DNA of 64,000 nt from Chloroflexota bacterium (GCA_026708115.1 JAPOVL010000013.1:310001-374000), one strand, 5' to 3'; numbered from the stretch's first letter, positions 35,788 through 44,528 are shown. Program-made: numbers and translations. Notes: generated by a model not told the origin, from the letters alone.

Positions 35788-36792
35788 TCACCGTCTGTAC
35801 TTGTGCTTACGCACCCTTTCGCGCAATTCCGCGTCAAAAAACAAGCGTCTAAGTGACAATACCTCAATGGTATCTGGGTCTGTGAATTGCCAGAAGTCCC
35901 ATCCGGAGACGAAAGATTCCTCAGGATTTACCGAACGTATTGCTTGGTCGGTCGCTTCTTGATAGTTCATTCTGTCATCTTCAAACACTACATTTCTTCC
36001 ATTTTTTTCCATTGGCTCGGTCACCAGTAACGTTGCTGTAAATCGTTGCCCACGATACTCAGCGAATAACTCGATCTCTGTTACGTCAGCCACAACCATC
36101 CCATATTTCGAAATATGGTTTTTCATTAACTCACTCGCCGCCTCCCGCAAGGCTACCGTGTATCTGTATATAGCGTCCGCCTCTGGCAATTCCATGGCTG
36201 TAACTTGTTTTGCAAAGAACGAGGCAAGTTCTCTTGAGGGTTGGCTTAATTCTCGTTTCAAGATGGGTATAAGAGCGCGTCGTCTCGCGACTGCGAGAAT
36301 ACGGTCAGAACTGAACTTTGCATTCGTAAACCATTCCAGGTCGTCTGCCAGCTTTCGTTCATCTTCGCCACAATTTTGGAAATCTATACGCAAGTCGAAT
36401 TCGAGAAACGGAACCTTGTCCATTATCTTAGCAGTATGAAGATCTGTGTAGAATCGATATTCACGTCCGTTTGTTAGAATTGCGATCTTTGCGTCTGACC
36501 CGCTGAAATAATCTTGGAGTTGCGGCAACCATTTCGATAAATCTTCCGTCGCGTGTTTGGCTTCTATCAGAATAATGGGCTGCCCATTGCGTTTTATCGC
36601 GTAATCAACGTAGCCATCATCCACTTGAGACTCTTCTTTAACCTCACGTGGATTTCCTGTTTCGAATCCAAGAGCAGATATAAACCGAATAATTAACATC
36701 CGTCTGGTTTCAGATTCATTTAGCTCGTGCGAGCGAACAGAGTTACGCTCGACGATTCCGGCAAGGTTACATAGTTCCTCAAGTAAAGTCAC
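35788..36792 (-). CDS. HsdR-N-type nuclease-like protein with RAMA-like C-terminus, copy 3
   Basis: This 334-residue protein is more distant from copies 1 and 2. The nuclease core is kept: TRRMLIIRFISALGFETGNP, then VDYAIKRNGQPIILIEAKHA with Asp and Glu-x-Lys. The C-terminal region differs. Residues about 245-310 (YRGQRFTATLLV ... GRNVVFEDD ... FVSGWDFWQF) fit the pattern of the RAMA/DUF4357 domain, which is associated with restriction and modification enzymes. The start is GTG with only a weak AGG upstream. It lies outside the right rluD-tail repeat. Confidence 0.75.
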   Translation of the reverse strand: MTLLEELCNLAGIVERNSVRSHELNESETRRMLIIRFISALGFETGNPREVKEESQVDDGYVDYAIKRNGQPIILIEAKHATEDLSKWLPQLQDYFSGSDAKIAILTNGREYRFYTDLHTAKIMDKVPFLEFDLRIDFQNCGEDERKLADDLEWFTNAKFSSDRILAVARRRALIPILKRELSQPSRELASFFAKQVTAMELPEADAIYRYTVALREAASELMKNHISKYGMVVADVTEIELFAEYRGQRFTATLLVTEPMEKNGRNVVFEDDRMNYQEATDQAIRSVNPEESFVSGWDFWQFTDPDTIEVLSLRRLFFDAELRERVRKHKYRR

Positions 36793-36979
36793 TGCGATGC
36801 ACGCCTGTCCACTAAACTCATTTAGTTTCTGGCAAGTTTAGCATATAAGCTGTTACTTTTGTGCGCCTCTGTGGGCAGAGCAATCGCACCAAAACCAATA
36901 ACTGTCGAATGTCGCATAAATCTAGCAAAATGTAGGCGCGCTTTTTTGCATGACTAACTTGGAACTACTTCTGCCCCTC
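36793..36979. other. Intergenic region before repeat copy C
   Basis: This is the first part of a 311-base divergent spacer between the third nuclease gene and the radical SAM gene. I see no conserved frame, tRNA or clear promoter for the nuclease gene here. The rest of the spacer is repeat copy C and the maturase promoter. Confidence 0.4.
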
Positions 36980-37070
36980 TTTTTTAGTAAACCGCGATTT
37001 GCGGTAGCCAAGCAGGTTTATTATTTTGTGTGAGCGCGGTAGCCCAAATTCGCTGCCGCCGAGCGGCTGT
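36980..37070 (+). repeat. Dispersed structured repeat, copy C
   Basis: Family member with TAAACC pairing to GGTTTA, the core TTATTTTGTGTGAGCGCGG, then ATTCGCT and the hairpin GCCGC-CGA-GCGGC. It ends 33 bases before the radical SAM start, immediately upstream of that gene's promoter. Confidence 0.88.
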
Positions 37071-37087
37071 GGTGAATTATTGAACTA

Positions 37088-37096
37088 TGCTATACT
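37088..37096 (+). promoter_or_regulatory. Extended -10 directly before the radical SAM gene
   Basis: TGCTATACT (TGN-TATACT) ends seven bases before the ATG at 37104. Transcription should start at or just before the codon, and no ribosome-binding site is present. Confidence 0.6.
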
Positions 37097-37103
37097 CCCC
37101 ACC

Positions 37104-38402
37104 ATGCAAACCACTACCTACCAACCAACAGCCTTCCACCTGATGACCAAGCCGCGAGGCGCCATCTGCAACCTCGATTGCAAGTACTGCTACTTCCTCT
37201 CCAAAGAACGGCTCTATCCCAACAGCGAATTCCGCATGTCGGACAACCTGCTCGAGGAATACATCCGCCAGTACATCGACGCCCAGCAGGTGGATGACAT
37301 CAACTTCGCCTGGCAGGGCGGCGAACCGACCCTGATGGGCGTCGAGTTCTTTCGTCAGGCTGCTCGCTATCAGCAGAAGCACAAGCGACCGGGCATGCGT
37401 ATCACTAACGCCCTGCAGACCAATGCCGTCACCCTCGACGACGAATGGTGCCAATTCTTCGCCGAAAACGACTTCCTGCTCGGCGTCAGCCTCGACGGAC
37501 CGGCCGACGTGCACGATTTCTACCGGGTTGACAAAGGCGGCAAGCCGACCTTCCATCGTGTCATGGCGGGCATCGAATTGCTGCAAAAGCACGGCGCCGA
37601 ATACAATATTTTGACCACCGTGCACGCCGCCAACGAAGGGCAAGGAGAGCGTGTCTACAGATTCTTGCGCGACGAAGTCGGCACAAGATTCATGCAATTC
37701 ATCCCCATCGTCGAGCGCGACAACGAGACCGGCTATCAAGAAGGTGACCAAGTCACGGACCGCTCGATCAGCGCCGCCGGTTACGGTCAGTTCTTGATCG
37801 ATATGTATGAAGAATGGGTGCGGCGGGATGTCGGGCGCGTCTTCGTGCAGATCTTCGACATTGCGCTGGCGGCTTGGACGGGCGCGCCGCCCGGCCTCTG
37901 CATCTTCGACGAGACCTGTGGGCTGGCATTGGCGATGGAACATAACGGCGATGTTTATTCCTGCGATCACTATGTCGAGCCGGACTACAAGCTGGGCAAT
38001 ATCATGGATATACCGCTCAATGAAATCGTCGTTATGGAAGAGCAGCGCGCATTCGGCTTGGCCAAGCGCGATACTTTGCCGCAGTACTGCCTCGATTGCG
38101 AGGTCAAGTTCGTCTGCAACGGCGGCTGCCCCAAGAACCGTTTCATCAATGCACCCGACGGCGAACCGGGCTTGAATTACCTCTGCGCCGGTTATCGCGC
38201 CTTCTTTAATCACGTAGGTCCCACGATGAACTTCATGGCCCGCGAGTTGTCGCAGCGGCGTCCGCCATCCAATGTCATGATGATGATGGCGCGTCACGAT
38301 GCCGAGATGGGGGCGGCCTTCGCCAAGGCCGGGCGCAACGATCCCTGTCCCTGTGGCAGCGGCCTGAAGTTCAAGCGCTGTCACGGCCAGCGGCGAAAGT
38401 AG
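37104..38402 (+). CDS. Radical SAM anaerobic sulfatase-maturase-like enzyme with SEC-C tail
   Basis: The 432-residue radical SAM enzyme has the [4Fe-4S] motif CNLDCKYCYF (Cys22, 26, 29), WQGGEPTLMG, LQTNAVTLDDEWC, and LGVSLDGPADVHD. A SPASM region with further cysteines near 270-360 (CIFDETCG, CDHYVEPDYKLGN, CLDCEVKFVCNGGCPKNRF) binds two auxiliary clusters. These features match anSME, which oxidises Cys or Ser to formylglycine in sulfatases. The last 20 residues form a SEC-C zinc motif (RNDPCPCGSGLKFKRCHG). The likely client is the Cys-type sulfatase at 22732. An open frame extends upstream to 37026, but the promoter position argues for 37104. Confidence 0.9.
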   Translation: MQTTTYQPTAFHLMTKPRGAICNLDCKYCYFLSKERLYPNSEFRMSDNLLEEYIRQYIDAQQVDDINFAWQGGEPTLMGVEFFRQAARYQQKHKRPGMRITNALQTNAVTLDDEWCQFFAENDFLLGVSLDGPADVHDFYRVDKGGKPTFHRVMAGIELLQKHGAEYNILTTVHAANEGQGERVYRFLRDEVGTRFMQFIPIVERDNETGYQEGDQVTDRSISAAGYGQFLIDMYEEWVRRDVGRVFVQIFDIALAAWTGAPPGLCIFDETCGLALAMEHNGDVYSCDHYVEPDYKLGNIMDIPLNEIVVMEEQRAFGLAKRDTLPQYCLDCEVKFVCNGGCPKNRFINAPDGEPGLNYLCAGYRAFFNHVGPTMNFMARELSQRRPPSNVMMMMARHDAEMGAAFAKAGRNDPCPCGSGLKFKRCHGQRRK

Positions 38403-38464
38403 CCGACATTGATGAGGAACATATTGCGTTACAATGGAGGAGATTAAGCGCAGGAGACAAGCTC

Positions 38465-38869
38465 ATGGAAGAGCCGACTAGGGAACTGCAAGTGCCAGCC
38501 TCGATTTTTGAGCGTGCGGAAGCGATCGCCCGCGATTGCGAACGTTCGGCGGAATCTGTAATGCTGGACGCGCTGTCGCTTTATTTCTGTGAGTTGCCAG
38601 CAATGGAGTCGGAGCCGGAAGCGCTGCAGGCTCTGGCAGACGAGCAGCTCTGGGCCCTCGTGCATCGGCGGATCACGCCGAAACAAGACGCTCGCCTGCG
38701 CGAATTGCTAGATCTTGGCAATCAGGGACGGATTCACAGCCGGGATGAGGGCGAATTGGCTCGGTTGGTAGCATTGGTGGATCAGCAGATGGTGCTGCGA
38801 TCGAAGGCGCTTGTCCTGTTGCAGCGGCGGGGGCATGATATCGACCAGTATTTTGACTCCGCGATATAG
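38465..38869 (+). CDS. Hypothetical protein upstream of HNH endonuclease
   Basis: The 134-residue, mostly helical, acidic protein begins LQVPASIFERAEAIARDCERSAESVMLDAL, whose strand-helix-helix pattern resembles a ribbon-helix-helix DNA-binding domain as in antitoxins. The C-terminal half is helical (RLRELLDLGNQGRIHSRDEGELARLVALVDQQM). The stop is three bases before the HNH gene, so both are co-translated. GGAG precedes the start. It may be a partner or regulator of the HNH protein; this is inference. Confidence 0.65.
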   Translation: MEEPTRELQVPASIFERAEAIARDCERSAESVMLDALSLYFCELPAMESEPEALQALADEQLWALVHRRITPKQDARLRELLDLGNQGRIHSRDEGELARLVALVDQQMVLRSKALVLLQRRGHDIDQYFDSAI

Positions 38870-38872
38870 CGG

Positions 38873-39298
38873 ATGTCGCGCGTAACCGCTGGCATCCGTC
38901 AGCAGGTCTACGAACGCGCCAGGAGACAGTGCGAATACTGCCAGACGCAGCAGAAGCTCGTCGTGACTATGCAGATCGACCACATTATTCCATTGGCGGC
39001 CGGCGGCGCGACAGCGATGGACAATCTGTGTCTTTCCTGCGTGAGTTGCAATAGCAACAAGCGCGACTTTCAGTTTAGGATTGATCCGGCTACTGGTACG
39101 CATGCGCGTCTCTTTCATCCGCGGACGCAGCGCTGGGCGACCCACTTTTGCTGGCGCGACGATGGTCTTTGCATAGTTGGCTTAACCGCGACCGGACGCG
39201 CGACGATTAACCGTCTGAGAATGAACGGCACGGCAATGCTAGAATCGCGCGGCGAATGGGTTGCAATGGGCAAACATCCACCAGTTTCAAGAAGCTGA
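38873..39298 (+). CDS. HNH endonuclease
   Basis: The 141-residue protein has the HNH motif with structural zinc cysteines: CEYCQ near residue 20, QIDHIIPLAAGGATAMDNLCLSC and CNSNKRD. The catalytic His is in DHI. The rest (RLFHPRTQRWATHFCW, GLTATGRATINRLRMN) is a conserved C-terminal extension seen in small stand-alone HNH proteins. It forms a two-gene unit with the helical protein directly upstream. Role unknown: defence, toxin or mobile nuclease are possible. Confidence 0.88.
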   Translation: MSRVTAGIRQQVYERARRQCEYCQTQQKLVVTMQIDHIIPLAAGGATAMDNLCLSCVSCNSNKRDFQFRIDPATGTHARLFHPRTQRWATHFCWRDDGLCIVGLTATGRATINRLRMNGTAMLESRGEWVAMGKHPPVSRS

Positions 39299-39349
39299 CA
39301 GTCAAACTGCGTTTTACGTCAAGAGCAGGATATTCAGAAGGACTATCAC

Positions 39350-39736
39350 ATGCCAAAGCAAGTCGTATCAACCGAAAACGCGCCCGCCGCGGTTGGCGCC
39401 TATTCGCAAGGCATCATCGCCAATGGATTCGTCTTCACCGCCGGGCAAGTCCCCCTGATCCCCGGCACGTCGAACCTGGCTGAGGGGGGTATCGAAGCGC
39501 AGACGCGCCAGGTCATGAATAACATCAAAGGCGTACTGGAAGCCAGCGGCAGCAGCATGTCGGGCGTGGTCAAGACCACCGTGTTCCTGGCCGATATCAA
39601 CGACTTCGGCGCCTTCAACGCCGTCTACGGCCAGTACTTCGTGGGGGATCCGCCGGCGCGAACGACGGTGCAGGCTGGCGCTTTGCCCATCGGCGCTTTG
39701 ATCGAGGTCGAAGCGATCGCATTGCTGGAATCATAG
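39350..39736 (+). CDS. ridA: RidA family enamine/imine deaminase
   Basis: The 128-residue RidA/YjgF protein speeds hydrolysis of reactive enamines formed by PLP enzymes. It has APAAVGAYSQGIIANGFVFTAGQVPL at residue 8, MNNIKGVLEASGSS, VKTTVFLADINDFGAFN, and PARTTVQAGALPIGALIEVEAIA near the end, with the key Arg in PARTT. AAGGA precedes the start. It is followed by efp, which has its own promoter. Confidence 0.94.
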   Translation: MPKQVVSTENAPAAVGAYSQGIIANGFVFTAGQVPLIPGTSNLAEGGIEAQTRQVMNNIKGVLEASGSSMSGVVKTTVFLADINDFGAFNAVYGQYFVGDPPARTTVQAGALPIGALIEVEAIALLES

Positions 39737-39758
39737 GCTAGGGATAGCGCTGGCCTTC

Positions 39759-39767
39759 TGATATACT
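39759..39767 (+). promoter_or_regulatory. Extended -10 promoter of efp
   Basis: TGATATACT fits TGN-TATACT and lies 45 bases upstream of the efp start. Confidence 0.5.
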
Positions 39768-39812
39768 CGAGTTGATCGATTTAGACAGTCTTTAACTGGC
39801 GGAAACCCTTCG

Positions 39813-40376
39813 ATGATTGATGTCAATCAACTGCGAAAAGGCGCCACCTTTACCCAAAATGGCAACCTCTACCGCGTGATGGAATATCGCCATCACAAAC
39901 CGGGTCGCGGCAAGGCGACCATCCGTGTCACCGTGCGAGACTTGCGCTCTGGCTCGACTACGGAAATGACCTTTAACTCCGGCGAGCGCGTGGAAGATAT
40001 CCGTGTCGAAGCCAGCAATGTGGAATACCTCTACGCCGATGACGATTTTGTCACCTTCATGAACACCGAGACCTACGAGCAGCCACAACTGAACCGCGCG
40101 ATTTTTGGCGATGATCTCAAATACATCAAGGACAGCATGGCCATTAAGCTCTTGAGTTTTGAGGGCGAGATCATTGATTACGAATTGCCCAAGACGATGG
40201 AATACCAGGTGGTCGAGGTCGAAGCGGCTGTGGCGGGCGATACGGCCAACAGTCCAACCAAGAAGATCAAACTGGAAAGCGGCTTCGAGGTCAATGCGCC
40301 TATGTTCATCAACGTGGGCGATGTGGTCAAGGTCAATATTGAAGACGAGGCATATGTCACGCGCGTCAGCAAGTAG
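39813..40376 (+). CDS. efp: Translation elongation factor P
   Basis: The 187-residue EF-P has all three domains: the KOW-like N-domain with the tip HHKPGRGKATIRV (Lys at the usual modification position), the middle OB domain (EYLYADDDFVTFMNTETYEQ), and the C-terminal OB domain ending TGxxxxVPMFIN-like (FEVNAPMFINVGDVVKVN). It relieves ribosome stalling at proline stretches. No lysine-modifying enzyme gene (epmA, epmB) is in the window. The stop is one base before the convergent stop of the next gene. Confidence 0.97.
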   Translation: MIDVNQLRKGATFTQNGNLYRVMEYRHHKPGRGKATIRVTVRDLRSGSTTEMTFNSGERVEDIRVEASNVEYLYADDDFVTFMNTETYEQPQLNRAIFGDDLKYIKDSMAIKLLSFEGEIIDYELPKTMEYQVVEVEAAVAGDTANSPTKKIKLESGFEVNAPMFINVGDVVKVNIEDEAYVTRVSK

Positions 40377-40377
40377 C

Positions 40378-41721
40378 TCAGGGGGACAAGCCCGGCGCGA
40401 TGACGCGGAACAGCAGGTAGATATCCAGGGGGAACAGGCACATCAGCGCGGCTGAGGTCAACCAGCGCGACGAGTCCCATCGGGCGAATATTCGCGCGCG
40501 CCAGGCATCAATCCCGGCCACCAGGCTCAGCGCGATTGGTATCAGCGCTGGAAAAAGATAGCGCCCCTGCCACTGCAAGAATTCGAGGTTGTAGTAGAAA
40601 AACGCCAGCAACACAATGAGGATCGCCGCAGTGAAGATGATTCTGATATGTCGGCGCGCGATCATGTCACTGTTTTCGGAAGCGGGCGATGTACGCGCAG
40701 CTAGCAAACTTCCCGACAATCCGGCTAGCGTCAAGAGCGCGAATCCGCGATAGATCCAACCTCCGAGTACGCTGTCCAGCGGCAGCGCCATCCAGCCGAA
40801 TTGTCCCCAGAAACTCTTGAAGCTCACAGCGATGAGTTGCCGCGCGTAGTTGATCCATCCATGCTTGTCGACATAATCTATCGTTCTCGGTTGGTCAGCC
40901 ACGACGGCGTCATGCGCCCCCAGACCCAGAAAATCAGGGAAACCGTAGGCGCTGATGTTGCGCAGCCACCATCCGCCTCCAATGACCAACGCGACTAATA
41001 CAAAGGCTGCAATACGTCCCGCCAATATGGAGATCGGTTTTTCCTGCTTGGTCCAAGCGAGCCATATCGCTAGCGGGAAAAGTAGAAGCAAAAAATAGAT
41101 CGTGATCTTGCACAGGATCACCAGGCCGGCAATCAGTCCCATTTGCCAGATCGGGACCCCATTCCCCTTTAGATAACGGATCATCCACAGCAATCCAAAA
41201 GCAACCAGGGCTTCCGCCAACGCGTCGTTGTTGACTGCGCTCATCATCGCCACGTGCTGCGGGAGGAAGGCCACAAGCGCCATCGCGCCCAGGGCGATCT
41301 GTGCTTGCCCGGGCAGTATGCGCTTGCCTATTGCGTAGGTGAGGCCCACCGTTATGGCTCCCAGCAAAACCGAAAACAGGCGAAGCGCGACCAGGCTACC
41401 ATTGCCGAGCTTGTAGACCAACGATGCCAGCAAGTAATAGAGCGGGGGGTGATGATCTTCGTATTGGATCGTGTAGAGACGCTCGAGCGCTTCCGGCGCG
41501 AATCTGGTTGACGTCAAATCTTGGAGGTAGTCGCTCTGCCAATCGCCGATCTCGACGCGCGGGCAGCAGCTATTTTCCGCCACTTGTCGTACATAGTTGT
41601 AATGCGCCGGCTCGTCAGGCGCTTGCCAGGGCGGTGTATAGACAGCGAAGAGCGCGCCGGCTATCAGATAACCCGCGAGGATGGTAAGGAATAGCGCGAC
41701 TTCGGGGCGGGGGCGGGTCAT
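40378..41721 (-). CDS. Polytopic GT39/DUF2142-like membrane glycosyltransferase
   Basis: The roughly 447-residue protein has 11-12 TM helices and a large extracytoplasmic loop after TM1. The loop begins YTPPWQAPDEPAHYNYVRQVAE; the acidic Asp-Glu pair in this position is the catalytic site of GT-C mannosyltransferase-like proteins, and DUF2142 has the same opening. HHPPLYYLLASLVYKLG follows near residue 95. It would move sugars from polyprenyl carriers on the outer face. Three in-frame starts are possible (41805, 41739, 41721). The last has GGGA at good spacing and directly precedes the first TM helix. Confidence 0.75.
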   Translation of the reverse strand: MTRPRPEVALFLTILAGYLIAGALFAVYTPPWQAPDEPAHYNYVRQVAENSCCPRVEIGDWQSDYLQDLTSTRFAPEALERLYTIQYEDHHPPLYYLLASLVYKLGNGSLVALRLFSVLLGAITVGLTYAIGKRILPGQAQIALGAMALVAFLPQHVAMMSAVNNDALAEALVAFGLLWMIRYLKGNGVPIWQMGLIAGLVILCKITIYFLLLLFPLAIWLAWTKQEKPISILAGRIAAFVLVALVIGGGWWLRNISAYGFPDFLGLGAHDAVVADQPRTIDYVDKHGWINYARQLIAVSFKSFWGQFGWMALPLDSVLGGWIYRGFALLTLAGLSGSLLAARTSPASENSDMIARRHIRIIFTAAILIVLLAFFYYNLEFLQWQGRYLFPALIPIALSLVAGIDAWRARIFARWDSSRWLTSAALMCLFPLDIYLLFRVIAPGLSP

Positions 41722-41871
41722 CACATGGTCCCAAGACATCAGCTTCGGCACCCGTGTATCATGGCACAAAGTCGGGTTTTTTCCACGCCAACTTGTCAGT
41801 GGCAATGCGTATCCGCTTATGCATTTTGAGTTATACTAGGGCAAGTTAATCGCGGTAGACTCGAGGCGTCA

Positions 41872-42897
41872 ATGGTTGTAAACGGGATGAATGTCGTATC
41901 CATCGGCGGCGGTCTCGGCGCGGTCCAAGTGATGCAAGGCTTGAAGAGCCACACCGACCAATTGACCGGCATCATTGCTGTAACCGACACTGGACGGAGC
42001 ACCGGCATCGTCCGTGAATTCGCGCAAATCCCGGCGCCCGGGGATATTCGCAATGCCCTCGCCACGCTCAGCGCCGATGATGGCTCGCTACTGTCGCGGG
42101 TCATGCAGCATCGGATTGTGGCGCCCGGCGACCCCCAGCTTGATGGCATGGCATTCGGCAATCTTTTCATTGCGGCGCTGACACAAATGTCGGACAGTTT
42201 TGTCAAGGCGATACAACAGATCAGTGATTTTCTTGATGTCCAGGCCGACATCTTCCCGGTCACTGAAGAGAATACCCATATCTGCGCCGAGTTGATGGAC
42301 GGGACCATTGTCGAAGAAGAGTTTAACGTTCGCCAACTGGACAAGGCGGCCATCAAGCGTATCTTCGTCCAAAACCCTGAAGCGACAGTCTATCCGCCCT
42401 GTATTGACGCGCTGCGAATGGCCGACTTGATCACCATCGGACCAGGCAGCTTGTTCACAACTGTGATCGCTTGCCTCGCCTTCAAAGAGATCGCGCAGGC
42501 AATTCGTGATTCTTCGGCGCTAAAGGTTTATGTCTGCAATACCACGACCCAGCCCGGTCAAACCGATGGCTATACGCTCTCCGATCATGTCCAGCAGGTC
42601 ATTTCTTATCTCGGCATCGGCGTTCTTGATTATGTGGTGCTCAACTCGTCCGAACCAAGCCCGGAACTGATGGAATTATACGCGCGGGAACGGGTCGATG
42701 TGCTGCTGCCGACACCGCACGAGGTGCACAATATCTTGACGATGAATGTGACGCCGGTAATGGCCGATGTCGCCGATACGCGCTCCGGCAAGCGCGCGCT
42801 CTGGCAGAAGCAGGATACCATCCGCCACAATCCGGAACTGATCGCGGCTATCTTGCTCGACTTGATGAGCGAGCGGGCGGTCAAGACGGTGGGTTAA
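41872..42897 (+). CDS. yvcK: Gluconeogenesis factor YvcK/CofD-like protein
   Basis: The 341-residue member of the CofD/YvcK family has VSIGGGLGAVQVMQGLK at residue 9, IIAVTDTGRSTGIVRE, APGDIRNALATLS, MAFGNLFIAALTQM, and GPGSLFTTVIACLAFKEIA. Bacillus YvcK binds UDP-GlcNAc and controls the balance of central carbon and cell-wall precursor synthesis. A TATACT lies at 41832-41837. It is not accompanied by the usual partners rapZ and whiA. It overlaps the convergent rmuC gene by four bases. Confidence 0.9.
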   Translation: MVVNGMNVVSIGGGLGAVQVMQGLKSHTDQLTGIIAVTDTGRSTGIVREFAQIPAPGDIRNALATLSADDGSLLSRVMQHRIVAPGDPQLDGMAFGNLFIAALTQMSDSFVKAIQQISDFLDVQADIFPVTEENTHICAELMDGTIVEEEFNVRQLDKAAIKRIFVQNPEATVYPPCIDALRMADLITIGPGSLFTTVIACLAFKEIAQAIRDSSALKVYVCNTTTQPGQTDGYTLSDHVQQVISYLGIGVLDYVVLNSSEPSPELMELYARERVDVLLPTPHEVHNILTMNVTPVMADVADTRSGKRALWQKQDTIRHNPELIAAILLDLMSERAVKTVG

Positions 42898-44309
42898 GCA
42901 GTCTCTTCGGGCAATTGCGCTTGACTTGTTGTTGACTCAAGCTGTAAATCGGTATTTTCTAGAAGGCCGTCTATATTGTTGAATCGACGATCTAATTCGC
43001 GAGTTCTTACACCTAGAAGCTCCTCGAATTTGTTGTTCGCTCTACTGATGTGATTGCCTAGTGTCGTCATCTCTTTGGTATATTCGCCCCACTGATTTCG
43101 AACTTCGTTTACGACAGCGACGATTTCTCGCGAACGCTGCTCGATAGTGAAGTTCATTGCGGCTTGTCGAATGACAGCTAACACAACATAAAGTGTAATC
43201 GGCGAGCACAAGATAACTTTATGTCTCAGTGCTGTATCAATTACTGATGCGCCTCGTTCATTAATGAACCGATAGATCTGCTCGTTGGGAATAAAAATAA
43301 GCACACAATCCACAGTCTGTGGATTGATATAGTCGCGCTTTGTGATATCAGTGACATGCTTTTCGATGTTTCGCAAGAAATTATCGCTATATTCGGTCCT
43401 TTCTTTGTCGTTTTCGGCTTCGATATACTTCATATAATTATCGATAGGAAACTTGCAGTCCATGTGAAGTGACAATTGATTTGGTAGCGGGAAGGTAAAG
43501 TCCGGGCGTGTGCCTGCTTCGATTGCGGACTGCTTGATGTAATTTACGCCCTCGACCATGCCCATTAACTGAAGAATGTCCTCGGCGATGCGCTCGCCCC
43601 ATTGTCCGCGCGCCTGATTGTCCGCCAGCGCCTTCTGCAAGGATGACGTAGTGTGTGTAAGGTTCTTAAGTTGATCATCTAAAGCGCCAAGTTTGCTTTC
43701 GCGTGCCTTTTCAAACTCATTTATTAGCATTTGCACCTTGCCCAGCTTTTCGTCCATTTCCGAGAGCCGGCGATTGATCAACAGTTCCTTTTCGTCAAGT
43801 TTGGCAATGTGCTCTTTGGTCTGCGTATCAGAACGCTCCTGCAACTGAGTCAAATGAACCATGTTTGATTTTTCCAGACTCTTCGCGGATTTCTCAATAG
43901 TTTCACTCACGTTCTTCTGGTTCTTATCGAGTTCAGTTGGCACAGTCTTCAAGGTGTTTGACATTGACTCTGAAATCTGCTGCAATTGCGTATCTATCAA
44001 CTCCTTCTTGCTGTCCAACTCTGTACTGTGGCGCTCCGTCTGATTGGCGAATTTATCATTGGCGAGGTTGAGGAAACTCTGCTGGCTCTGCTGCAAGGCT
44101 TCGGAGGATAGATTGCCGAAGCTGCTTTTCATCTCGTCCGACACGCCCTTGAACGACGATTGCTGCTCGTCCAAAGCCTGCTTGAAGGTCTTGCTCAGGT
44201 TCAAACGCGTCAGGAACACGAAGCCGACGCCGAATGCGAGACCCGCCGCCAAACCAATGAATAAGCTCAATCCGTCTAGATTCGCCAAGAGCGCAAATAA
44301 ATCATCCAT
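42894..44309 (-). CDS. rmuC: DNA recombination protein RmuC
   Basis: The 471-residue protein has an N-terminal TM helix (LSLFIGLAAGLAFGVGFVFL), a long coiled coil to about residue 215, then the RmuC domain: RGQWGERIAEDILQLMGMVEGVNYIKQ, RPDFTFPLP, MDCKFPIDNYMKY, and ILCSPITLYVVLAVIRQA. RmuC limits inversion events between short inverted repeats and is related to nucleases. The ATG at 44309 has GGAG upstream and is preferred over the TTG 15 bases earlier. Codon use is somewhat AT-richer than in the neighbouring sdh genes. Confidence 0.92.
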   Translation of the reverse strand: MDDLFALLANLDGLSLFIGLAAGLAFGVGFVFLTRLNLSKTFKQALDEQQSSFKGVSDEMKSSFGNLSSEALQQSQQSFLNLANDKFANQTERHSTELDSKKELIDTQLQQISESMSNTLKTVPTELDKNQKNVSETIEKSAKSLEKSNMVHLTQLQERSDTQTKEHIAKLDEKELLINRRLSEMDEKLGKVQMLINEFEKARESKLGALDDQLKNLTHTTSSLQKALADNQARGQWGERIAEDILQLMGMVEGVNYIKQSAIEAGTRPDFTFPLPNQLSLHMDCKFPIDNYMKYIEAENDKERTEYSDNFLRNIEKHVTDITKRDYINPQTVDCVLIFIPNEQIYRFINERGASVIDTALRHKVILCSPITLYVVLAVIRQAAMNFTIEQRSREIVAVVNEVRNQWGEYTKEMTTLGNHISRANNKFEELLGVRTRELDRRFNNIDGLLENTDLQLESTTSQAQLPEETA

Positions 44310-44446
44310 GAAACGGTCTCCCAAAGCAAGCTTGCAGCGGTCACTGCCGACGCAACTGGCTTGTCAGATTACGCAAGGTTCATTACGCTATCAACACAAA
44401 GTCAGGCTCTCCGAAACACGCCTGCCTTTGCGACCATAATCCCCCA

Positions 44447-44455
44447 TGCTATAAT
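44447..44455 (+). promoter_or_regulatory. Extended -10 promoter of the sdh operon
   Basis: TGCTATAAT, perfect TGN-TATAAT, lies 74 bases before the sdhCD start. Confidence 0.6.
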
Positions 44456-44528
44456 ACGCCCCGTTGCGTGTTTTGCCGAGACAATCATCTGCCCGTAAAC
44501 GATTTGCGGAAGAGAGAAAGGGCGTCAC

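Noticed and set aside
32655-36792. A complete type I restriction-modification locus
   Set aside because: No HsdM methylase, HsdS specificity subunit or HsdR helicase domain is present; only nuclease-like N-domain proteins occur.
37077-38384. A 435-codon open frame opposite the radical SAM gene
   Set aside because: It is fully antisense to an unmistakable radical SAM protein and has no recognisable motifs.
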